Shown: positions 35,654 to 43,631 of the stretch, one piece after another
How the letters are laid out: each line of letters begins with the position of its first letter
Position numbering within the stretch: position 1 is the stretch's first letter
NCBI GenBank assembly: GCA_011526585.1
Contig: WYBB01000013.1
Span: forward strand, 1-43,758
DNA length: 43,758 nt
Direction of reading: 5' to 3'
Source of the DNA: Deltaproteobacteria bacterium
GTDB lineage: Bacteria > Myxococcota_A > UBA9042 > PHBI01
Notes under the pieces: model-generated
Told to the model about the DNA's origin: nothing
Databases searched by the model: none
The model's input: the letters and a program-made list of their open reading frames with translations, nothing else
Position numbers and translations under genes: made by a program

Positions 35654-36850
35654 ATGAACACGATCCTCATTGCCACCGTCGGCGGCTCCATCGACCCCGT
35701 GGTCCATGCGATCCGGCAGACCAGACCCAACCATCTCGGATTCATCGCGAGTCGGAAGGGTGAAGGCACCACGACCGGGAGCGATGTCGAGATCCCGAAG
35801 ATCCTCGGCGAGCTGCGGTGGAACGGACCGGCCCCTCTCATCGAGACCACCGATCGTCCAGACGACCTCGGGGCGATCTGGGAGGCCTGCGTCCGCCTGC
35901 ACGACCGGCTTCCGAGCGATGCCCGCGTCATCGCCAACTACACGGGCGGCTCGAAAAGCATGAGCGCCGCGTTGGTCTACTTCGCTCTGCGCCGCGGCTG
36001 GGAGCTTCAGCTTCAGGTCGCGCGGCGCACGGATCTGGTCCGCGTCACCGCGCAAGACGCGGCGCGCAGAGTGGCGGTCGGTGCGATCATCGCCCATGAT
36101 GTCCGCCAACAGGCAAGGATGCTGGCAGAGCGTCACGATCATGAAGGCGCTGCGCTCCTCCTCGAGGGCATGCTCGCCGAGCACTCGCTCGAGGGTGCGC
36201 TGCAGGACGTGGTGCAAGACGAGATCGCCGGCTATCGCTTCGAGGAGGCTCTCGAGGCGTACGACTTCGAGAGGGCCGTGGCGCTGCTCTCGAACCGGTC
36301 CACCTCACTGTGCAGGACACACGCGGCGACCTGGGCGCCCAAGCTCAAGAACTTCCGCCGAACCCTCGGATGGCTCGCGTCCACGAGCGAACCAGCCCCG
36401 CCCCGGATCGGCGACGCCCTCGAGCTCGTCGACTTCCTCGTCGAAACGGCGATTCGTTCGGCGAACCGCGGCCGCTTCGACGATGGCTTCTCGCGCCTCT
36501 ACCGCGCCACCGAGCTCCTGGCGCAGGTGGTCTTGCGTCACACCTTCGAGCTCCGCACCGCGGACGTCGATCGTGCCAGGCTCCCACCCGATCTTGGCGT
36601 CGAGCTCACGCTCGGGCGCGATGGCAAGCTCAAGGCGGGGCTGACCCAGAGCTACGAGATCCTTTCGGCCCTGGGCCACCGAGCGGGGCGCCGTTACACC
36701 GACAACCCCTCGCGCCTCCTGCACCTCCTCGAGAATCGCAACGAGTCGTGGCTCGCACACGGCTTTCGCAGCATCACCCCGAGCCTCTGGCGTGCCCATG
36801 GCGAGCCCTGGATCACCTGGCTCCGCGAAGCGGTCGCTCACGCACGATGA
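35654..36850 (+). CDS. TIGR02710-type CARF-HEPN protein (Csm6-like)
   Basis: The 398-residue protein has a CARF fold with LIATVGGS near the start and NYTGGSKSMSAALVYFALRR at 95-114, as in TIGR02710/Csm6 proteins. The C-terminal HEPN site is RNESWLAH (R362-x6-H369). It is a second, unrelated-looking CARF ribonuclease next to Csx1, so the cell may use two effectors, possibly answering different ring sizes. GAGGAG precedes the ATG, 13 bp after the Csx1 stop. Its own stop overlaps the cas6 start (ATGA). Ligand preference cannot be read from sequence. Confidence 0.85.
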   Translation: MNTILIATVGGSIDPVVHAIRQTRPNHLGFIASRKGEGTTTGSDVEIPKILGELRWNGPAPLIETTDRPDDLGAIWEACVRLHDRLPSDARVIANYTGGSKSMSAALVYFALRRGWELQLQVARRTDLVRVTAQDAARRVAVGAIIAHDVRQQARMLAERHDHEGAALLLEGMLAEHSLEGALQDVVQDEIAGYRFEEALEAYDFERAVALLSNRSTSLCRTHAATWAPKLKNFRRTLGWLASTSEPAPPRIGDALELVDFLVETAIRSANRGRFDDGFSRLYRATELLAQVVLRHTFELRTADVDRARLPPDLGVELTLGRDGKLKAGLTQSYEILSALGHRAGRRYTDNPSRLLHLLENRNESWLAHGFRSITPSLWRAHGEPWITWLREAVAHAR

Positions 36851-37881
36851 TCGAACCCGTCCCGCCAGGCCCCAGGCCGACCCTCGAGGTGCCGCGCATC
36901 CCGATGCAGATCCTGCACGTGCGCGCGCGCGCGACGCGCGACTCGCCGACCCCGCCGTACCTCGGCACGACGCTGCGGGGTGCCCTCGGCCAGGCGCTGC
37001 GTGCCATCAGCTGCACCACCGGCGCGCCCACATGCGACGGCTGTCCGCGGGCGGCGCAGTGCGGCTACGGGGTCATCTGGGAAGGTCACGGCGCGGCCGA
37101 CCTCGGTGAGCTCGCACGCGGTGCCGACGCACCAAAGCCCTATGTGCTCTCGTGGGATCGCCCGGCACGGCGCCCCGACCGTTTGAAGCGTGGCGACTCG
37201 CTGCGCTTCCGAGTGACCTTGCTCGGGCGCACCGACCCATGGGTCGCCCCAATCGTACTGGCCATCAGGAACGCCTTGGCGTTTGGGCTCGGACCCGCCC
37301 GCGCGCCGTTCTCACTCGAGCGCGTGCTCGTCGCCGGCCCGCAGGACGAGCTCGATCAACCCTCCGGGCGCGCCATCCCGGTCTGGGCCGAGGACAGCCT
37401 GATGCCGTGGCACGCGCTGCCATCCCAGACCCTCTGGTCGCTCGCGCAACGCCACGCCGAGCGGCTCGGCGACAAGATCGTGCTCCGCTTCGAGACACCG
37501 CTTTGGGTGACCGTCGGCAACCGCCGGATGGATATTCCGAACCTGCCGCTCATCGTGCAGCGGTTGGCCGAACGTGTGGAACGCCTCCGTCGGGCCTGGT
37601 CTCCCGATCCAGGGGATCGATCGGCGGCCCTCGACTGGCAGACACTCGTTGACCTGGCCCATGACGTCCCCGTCATCGCGGTCGACGCGCGCCTGCACCG
37701 GTTCGAGCGTCAGTCGAGGCGCTCGGACGAGCCCGTTCCGATGTCGGGCCTTGTCGGGAACATGAAGTTCAGTGCCGTCCCCGCTCCCCTCGTGCGGCTG
37801 CTCGCCGCCGGCACACTCATTCACGTCGGCAAACAGGCGACCTTCGGCTTTGGGCGCCTCGGACTCGCAGGGCGCGCATGA
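36847..37881 (+). CDS. cas6: Cas6 pre-crRNA endoribonuclease (PF10040-type)
   Basis: The 344-residue protein has an N-terminal part with a four-cysteine cluster (C56, C63, C66, C72: TCDGCPRAAQCGYG), usual in this Cas6 branch. The C-terminal end shows the glycine-rich GLVGNMKFSAVPAPLVRLL and LIHVGKQATFGFGRLGLAG; the histidine of IHVGK (about 326) is conserved in the family. It cuts the precursor at the base of the repeat hairpin. The repeats in this window are built for that: hairpin, then an 8-nt handle. Start and stop both overlap neighbours by ATGA. Confidence 0.88.
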   Translation: MIEPVPPGPRPTLEVPRIPMQILHVRARATRDSPTPPYLGTTLRGALGQALRAISCTTGAPTCDGCPRAAQCGYGVIWEGHGAADLGELARGADAPKPYVLSWDRPARRPDRLKRGDSLRFRVTLLGRTDPWVAPIVLAIRNALAFGLGPARAPFSLERVLVAGPQDELDQPSGRAIPVWAEDSLMPWHALPSQTLWSLAQRHAERLGDKIVLRFETPLWVTVGNRRMDIPNLPLIVQRLAERVERLRRAWSPDPGDRSAALDWQTLVDLAHDVPVIAVDARLHRFERQSRRSDEPVPMSGLVGNMKFSAVPAPLVRLLAAGTLIHVGKQATFGFGRLGLAGRA

Positions 37882-39713
37882 GCCAACTCGCACCTTCGGT
37901 CGAAGCCACACTCGCCGCGCTCGAGACACTCGCGACCGAGGGACGGCTAGAGGCCGCGCGCGCGGGTCTCGAGGCGTTCGCCGGCGCGCGCATCGACGCC
38001 GTCGGCGGCCACGGCCCCTCAGGCGAGCTCGCCCAGACCCTGGGGCTCGCACGCCTGGCCGAGCGCGAGCTGCGCCTGGCGATCCGAGACGCCCGTGGTA
38101 CCCCCGACGAGGCGCACTGGGCCTCCCGCCTCGCGGCGCTTCAACGCGATCTCGGGCATGCCGCGGCCGAGGCCAAGACCCGCGCACGCCTCGTCAAGTT
38201 GGGCGTCGGCAACCTCGAAGGTCCACCCCCGGAGCCCGAACTATCCGCGTCCGCGCCGACCGGACCGGCGCCGCGGCGCCCCACCTCCGTCATTCCTCAG
38301 ACTCGCGGCTCACCGAACGAACCGCGCCTGGTGCCCCCGAGCTCGGCGGACATCGCGCGGTTTCTCCATCTCTTTCAGGGACGCGAAGACGTTCACGCCC
38401 GCCAATGGCTCGCCTCGGATGGGCGCATTGGCTATGCCCCGGTCCACCGACCACTCACGCGCGAGGCGCTCGAGCGGCATCTGGCCGGCTCGGAGACGCT
38501 CGGTGTGTATGCGACCCGTGCCGATCTCACGGCCTGCTTCTTCGCGATCGACATCGACCTCGCCCGCCCCGCGCTCGACGAGGCGCGCCGCTCCGTCGAG
38601 GCGACACGCCGCCTGCGGCGCCTCCTGCACGACGAGACTCAACGCATGCTCGCGGTCGCCCTGAGCCTCGGCCTCGAGCTGGTCGCGGAGGACAGCGGCT
38701 ACAAGGGTCGGCACCTGTGGGGCTTCCTCGCCGAGCCGATGCCGGTCGGGTTGCTGCGCAACTTCGGGCGCGCCCTCGCGCGGGCGCTGATGCCCGAGAG
38801 CTCCGAGATCGTGCTCGAGTCCTACCCCAAACAGGCGCGCCTCGAGCCCGGCCAGATCGGCAACCTCATCAAGCTGCCGCTCGGCGTCCATCTCCGAACC
38901 GGTCGACGCGCCTGGCTACTCGACGCGGACGGCCGACCGGCACCTGACCCGTGGACCATCTTGCGCGAAGCACGCCGTCATCGACGAGACGAGGTGCTCG
39001 ACGCGATGGCGCGAATGCGGCAGCCCACGGAGCCCGCGGCGGAGCCACCATCACCTGGCCCCAAGGGGCCTCGAGCCGCCGGTTTGCCAGCAAGCGCGTC
39101 CTTCGTCGAAGCCGATCTGAAGGTGGACCCGGAGCTCCGCGTTCTGCTTGGCGGTTGCGCGGTACTCCGTGTCCTCGTCGAGCGAGGTCTCGAGCGAAGG
39201 CGCCTGTCCCACGAAGAGCAGATGGTGCTTCGTCACGTGCTCGGCTATCGTCCGAGCGGCCTTCTCGCCACCAACTACGTGTTCCGGCGCTGTCCGGAGG
39301 TCGGCCCGGAGAGCTACCTCCAGAGTATGCTCGCCGGTCACCCGATGTCGTGTCCGAAGATCCGCAAGCGCGTGCCCGAGGTCACGGCGCGCGTGCCGTG
39401 CAACTGCGAGTTCAAGGTGCGGACCGACCACTACCCGACACCGCTGCTCCACCTGGACGAGGCGCGCGCGCGCGGCCTCCTCCCCGAGCGCGCCCCACAT
39501 CAAGAGCGTGTCGAGCCCAGGGTCGTCGAGGACTGGGCGCGCAAGGTCGCCCACACGAGAGAGCAAATCCAACGGCTGCAAGCCGAGCTCGTCACCACCG
39601 AGCAACGCCTGGCGGCCGAGCTCGCACTGATGGAGTCGGGGCGCCTGCGCCTCGACGACGGCGAATGGAGTCTGGACGCAGAGGGCAAACCCCACTGGAC
39701 GCCGAGGACGTGA
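37878..39713 (+). CDS. CRISPR-associated primase-polymerase (CAPP, AEP superfamily)
   Basis: The 611-residue protein has three parts. Residues 1-115 are helical and TPR-like, of unknown role; a Pro-rich linker follows. Residues about 155-360 form an archaeo-eukaryotic primase catalytic core: the metal-binding pair in CFFAIDIDLARP (D225, D227), the nucleotide-binding SGYKGRHLWGF (H279) and ESYPKQARLEPG-GNLIKLPLGVH. Residues 410-515 carry cysteines C426, C471, C491, C507 and C509 in a layout like the iron-sulfur PriL C-terminal domain or a zinc module. The end is a coiled coil (540-590). CAPPs have been linked to spacer acquisition with Cas1-Cas2, making primers and filling DNA. The position between cas6 and cas1 agrees. 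Confidence 0.85.
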   Translation: MSQLAPSVEATLAALETLATEGRLEAARAGLEAFAGARIDAVGGHGPSGELAQTLGLARLAERELRLAIRDARGTPDEAHWASRLAALQRDLGHAAAEAKTRARLVKLGVGNLEGPPPEPELSASAPTGPAPRRPTSVIPQTRGSPNEPRLVPPSSADIARFLHLFQGREDVHARQWLASDGRIGYAPVHRPLTREALERHLAGSETLGVYATRADLTACFFAIDIDLARPALDEARRSVEATRRLRRLLHDETQRMLAVALSLGLELVAEDSGYKGRHLWGFLAEPMPVGLLRNFGRALARALMPESSEIVLESYPKQARLEPGQIGNLIKLPLGVHLRTGRRAWLLDADGRPAPDPWTILREARRHRRDEVLDAMARMRQPTEPAAEPPSPGPKGPRAAGLPASASFVEADLKVDPELRVLLGGCAVLRVLVERGLERRRLSHEEQMVLRHVLGYRPSGLLATNYVFRRCPEVGPESYLQSMLAGHPMSCPKIRKRVPEVTARVPCNCEFKVRTDHYPTPLLHLDEARARGLLPERAPHQERVEPRVVEDWARKVAHTREQIQRLQAELVTTEQRLAAELALMESGRLRLDDGEWSLDAEGKPHWTPRT

Positions 39714-39716
39714 GCC

Positions 39717-40820
39717 GTGGCCGATCTGCGCGGCATCGTCGCCATCCAGGATCCCGGCACGCTCATCGGGACCAAGTCGGGCGTGCTGGTGCTGTCGAAA
39801 GAAGGTCACGAGCTGCGCCGGATCGCCTTGGGGCGCATCGCCGAGCTGCACCTCTACGGAGACGTCGTCCTGACACCCGCCGCGCAGGCATTGCTGCTGC
39901 GAGAGGGCTTGACGGTCGTCTTCATGAGTGCGCGTGGCACCTACCTCGGTCGCCTCGTGGGCTGGGAATCACGTGCGGGGGAACGACGACTCGCTCAGGT
40001 CCGGAATCTTCTTCGACCCGAGCTCAGTCTCGCCCTCGCCAAGAAGATCGTCGCGGCGAAGATCGCGAACCAGCGAACCTATGTCGCCCGGCTCGCGCGT
40101 GAGCGCGAGGGGCAGGCCGCATCCGAGATGCGCTCGGCGATGGCTGCCATCGCGGCGCTTGGGCGAAGCCTCGCCAGAGCGGAGAGCGTCGCCGAGATCA
40201 TGGGCGTCGAGGGCCGCGCCAGCGTGCTCTACTATCGCGCGCTGGGTCGCGGGTTGCGCCATCCCGAGATCACCTTCGATCGCCGTACCCGACGTCCCCC
40301 CCGCGACCCAGTCAATGCCTGTTTGTCATTTGGCTACACGCTCCTGGGGGTCAAGGTCGAGAGTGCCGTTCGCCGCGCAGGCCTCGATGTCAACGTCGGC
40401 GCACTGCATCAGGCCGGACGCGGCAAACCTGCTCTGGCCCTCGACCTCATGGAGCCGTTGAGAGTCGTCGTCGATCGCATGGTCTGGCGGTGCTTCAACC
40501 GCGGACAGTGGACGCGCGCCGACTTCGAAGAGGTGGAGCGCTGGGACGAAGAGCTCGCCGGTCCAGAAGCCGTGATGGGAGGCGGCATCGAGGTACGCGA
40601 TGGCGACCTCGTCGTGAGCCCCGGCCCTGCCGTCTACCTCGGGACCACTGGCCGCGCGGTCTTTCTTCGAGAGTGGGGGCGGCTCTGGCGTAAGAAGTTC
40701 GAGTACGCGGCCTACGGAATGCAGCTTACCCTCTCACAAATCCTCGACGGGGAGGCACAGGCCCTGGCCCGCGATCTCGAGGCCGGCGAGCTTCGTTGGG
40801 AGCCATTCGTCCTGCGATAG
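39717..40820 (+). CDS. cas1: Cas1 integrase
   Basis: The 367-residue protein starts with GTG, 3 bp after the CAPP stop. The beta-rich N-terminus (GTKSGVLVLSKEGHELRRI) is followed by the helical catalytic domain with metal ligands E165 (IMGVEGRAS), H231 (VGALHQAGRG) and E246 (LALDLMEPLR), the standard set for prespacer integration. No reverse transcriptase or Cas6 is fused to it. With Cas2 it forms the adaptation complex; the CAPP just upstream may feed it DNA. Confidence 0.95.
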   Translation: MADLRGIVAIQDPGTLIGTKSGVLVLSKEGHELRRIALGRIAELHLYGDVVLTPAAQALLLREGLTVVFMSARGTYLGRLVGWESRAGERRLAQVRNLLRPELSLALAKKIVAAKIANQRTYVARLAREREGQAASEMRSAMAAIAALGRSLARAESVAEIMGVEGRASVLYYRALGRGLRHPEITFDRRTRRPPRDPVNACLSFGYTLLGVKVESAVRRAGLDVNVGALHQAGRGKPALALDLMEPLRVVVDRMVWRCFNRGQWTRADFEEVERWDEELAGPEAVMGGGIEVRDGDLVVSPGPAVYLGTTGRAVFLREWGRLWRKKFEYAAYGMQLTLSQILDGEAQALARDLEAGELRWEPFVLR

Positions 40821-40880
40821 TGTGGATCCGACGCTTGACCCCGCCCCTCGGAAACGCCAGCCTTGGCCTCGGAGGTCGAG

Positions 40881-41165
40881 ATGATGCACCTTGTCGTGTG
40901 CTACGACGTGACCGACGACGGCCGCCGCAGCCGACTCTTCGAGGGCCTCAAGGGCTTCATCGAGCATGTTCAGTTCAGCGTTTTCGAAGGCCAGGTCTCT
41001 CCTCGCGACTACGCTGCCTTGATCCGCCACGTCGAGAAGACCATCGATCCGAACGACGACGACGTCCGGATATACCGCCTCTGCCCTCGCTGTCGTGGCG
41101 AAGTGGACCTCTACGGCCAGGCGGGACACGTGCAGACCCAGGCCGAAGACATCATCGTCGGGTAG
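40881..41165 (+). CDS. cas2: Cas2
   Basis: The 94-residue protein has the Cas2 start MHLVVCYDVTDDGRRSRL with the family Asp in YDV, then LKGFIEHVQFSVFEG and DVRIYRLCPRC. It forms the dimer that bridges two Cas1 dimers. GGAGGT stands before tandem ATG codons (40881, 40884). It is the last protein gene before the array. Confidence 0.93.
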   Translation: MMHLVVCYDVTDDGRRSRLFEGLKGFIEHVQFSVFEGQVSPRDYAALIRHVEKTIDPNDDDVRIYRLCPRCRGEVDLYGQAGHVQTQAEDIIVG

Positions 41166-41349
41166 ACCGATGAACGCGAACCCCCGACACACCTCCCAAC
41201 GCCGCATTTCACCGTCCAGGTCCGCGCCACATGACCACGTTAGTTTTCAGCACGTTAGAGACGCAGGCCAACCGGGGGTCGAGGATCCGGTCGAAGTCCG
41301 CGTCAGCCGCCTTGCCGCGCAAGCAACGATGCGCTATCCAGAAGACGGA
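41166..41349 (+). promoter_or_regulatory. CRISPR leader region
   Basis: These 184 bp lie between cas2 and the first repeat, on the side where new spacers enter, given the repeat orientation. It is not markedly A/T-rich. A direct repeat CACGTTAG occurs at 41236 and 41251, 15 bp apart; it may be a protein-binding or promoter element. No coding frame is convincing. Confidence 0.6.
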
Positions 41350-43631
41350 CGCGCACGACACTCAGCCCGGACAACGGGATTGAAACGTGGGTGAAGCTGC
41401 CGTCCTGGTAGACGATGAACGCGCACGACACTCAGCCCGGACAACGGGATTGAAACAGCTCGCGGTCAGCGACCGCAGGCACGTCGTCGCACCAGGCGGC
41501 GCGCACGACACTCAGCCCGGACAACGGGATTGAAACGATCGAGGTCGAACGCATCCACACCCGCACACCCGAGCACGCGCACGACACTCAGCCCGGACAA
41601 CGGGATTGAAACTGCCCTTATAGGGCTCTCGCCTTTTCAAGATGTACTCACGCGCACGACACTCAGCCCGGACAACGGGATTGAAACTAGGCCGGTAGCT
41701 ACCCGGGCATCGGCTCGTCAGTGGCGGCGCGCACGACACTCAGCCCGGACAACGGGATTGAAACGCGACCGCGACCGACCGCGACCGCGACCGCGACCGC
41801 GACGCGCACGACACTCAGCCCGGACAACGGGATTGAAACATGCGCGCAGTGTGCGCGTCGGTTCGTGGCATCCGGCTCAACCGCGCACGACACTCAGCCC
41901 GGACAACGGGATTGAAACTTGAGCGCCGCCGTGAGCGCCGCCTTGGCCTTGGCCTTGGCGCGCACGACACTCAGCCCGGACAACGGGATTGAAACGCCGT
42001 GAGAGCGGCCCGCGCCTTGGCCTTCGCCGTCTTCGCGCACGACACTCAGCCCGGACAACGGGATTGAAACCCCCGGGAGCGCGAGGAGCGCGTCCAGGTG
42101 GCGCCGGCCGAACGCGCACGACACTCAGCCCGGACAACGGGATTGAAACGTTAGGGGGTTCATGCCATCGCCTCGGCGGCCTGGGTGCGCGCACGACACT
42201 CAGCCCGGACAACGGGATTGAAACCGCAAAACGGCACCGTGCCGTTTTGGCCTTTTTGGGCTCCGCGCACGACACTCAGCCCGGACAACGGGATTGAAAC
42301 TGGAAGCTGCCCCCGTAATGGCATACGGCGGGATAATCGCGCACGACACTCAGCCCGGACAACGGGATTGAAACCTCGGCGATGGCGTAGTCCTCGCCGA
42401 TCTGCCACTGCAACGCGCACGACACTCAGCCCGGACAACGGGATTGAAACTTCGGCCGATGCGCGAGACACTGGCAGATCCAGTTTCCGCGCACGACACT
42501 CAGCCCGGACAACGGGATTGAAACACGGCGAGCCCGCCGCGGAGCACCGACAGCGCCCAACTGGCGACGCGCACGACACTCAGCCCGGACAACGGGATTG
42601 AAACGAGTCGAAGAAGAAGATGCTCTTGTTCATGATGGTATCTCCGCGCACGACACTCAGCCCGGACAACGGGATTGAAACCAGTCGGTGTCGCAAACGT
42701 TGCCGATGCCGTCCTCGTCGCGCACGACACTCAGCCCGGACAACGGGATTGAAACACCTGCGCGAGCATAGTCGGGGTAGCGGGGGCGCCGCGCCGCGCA
42801 CGACACTCAGCCCGGACAACGGGATTGAAACCGCGCCCTGAAGGGTGCGGAGAGCATCCCCCACCTGCCGCGCACGACACTCAGCCCGGACAACGGGATT
42901 GAAACCGTCATGTCTTTTCTCCTGTGTCAGAGTGTCAGAGCGCGCACGACACTCAGCCCGGACAACGGGATTGAAACACGGGCGTACACGGGATCACCGA
43001 CGCGATGGTTCTCGGACGCGCACGACACTCAGCCCGGACAACGGGATTGAAACAGACGCGGGCGACAGTGGCTTGTCGTAAGGCTCGGAAACGCGCACGA
43101 CACTCAGCCCGGACAACGGGATTGAAACGCCGCCGAGAGGATGGCGCGGTCGAAGGCGGCGCCGTGCGCGCACGACACTCAGCCCGGACAACGGGATTGA
43201 AACACCTAGCCCCGTCGATCGGTAGCCAACCGTGGATCCTCATCCGCGCACGACACTCAGCCCGGACAACGGGATTGAAACCCGACTCACGCCGCGGGGC
43301 CCGAACGCGCAGGCGTTCGCGCACGACACTCAGCCCGGACAACGGGATTGAAACGCTCTGCGCGCAGAGTGCGGCCGTCGCGATGGTCTACGCGCGCACG
43401 ACACTCAGCCCGGACAACGGGATTGAAACGCGGCCCGGGATTTCGGTGATCATCTTGCGGGTGCCCCGCGCACGACACTCAGCCCGGACAACGGGATTGA
43501 AACCGTTACGAATTCGGTTGCCCTCCTTTCGGGAGCGTCGGCCGCGCACGACACTCAGCCCGGACAACGGGATTGAAACCTTGCGGTCTCCCTTTCCGGC
43601 TCGTCGCATGACGCGCGCGCACGACACTCAG
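41350..43631 (+). CRISPR. Type III-D array: 30 full repeats, 30 spacers, one truncated repeat
   Basis: There are thirty 37-bp repeats with no difference seen between them, beginning CGCGCACGACACTCAG and ending with a CCCG-GACAA-CGGG hairpin plus ATTGAAAC. Spacers are 33-43 bp. The final repeat at 43616-43631 keeps only the first 16 bp. ATTGAAAC directly after the hairpin is the standard 8-nt 5' handle, so the array is transcribed on the + strand, away from cas2. Variable spacer length is usual for type III. Small open frames across the array are repeat-derived artefacts. Confidence 0.98.

Noticed and set aside
39717..40820. Possible reverse transcriptase or Cas6 fused to Cas1
   Set aside because: The protein has the length and motifs of Cas1 alone; no YxDD or RT motif is visible here or in the CAPP.
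25487..41165. A separate Csm2/Cmr5-type small subunit or Cas4
   Set aside because: All frames between the assigned genes were considered and none fits; gaps are too short.
43318..43429. Possible sequence variants among the CRISPR repeats
   Set aside because: On inspection all 30 full repeats read the same; only the last is incomplete.
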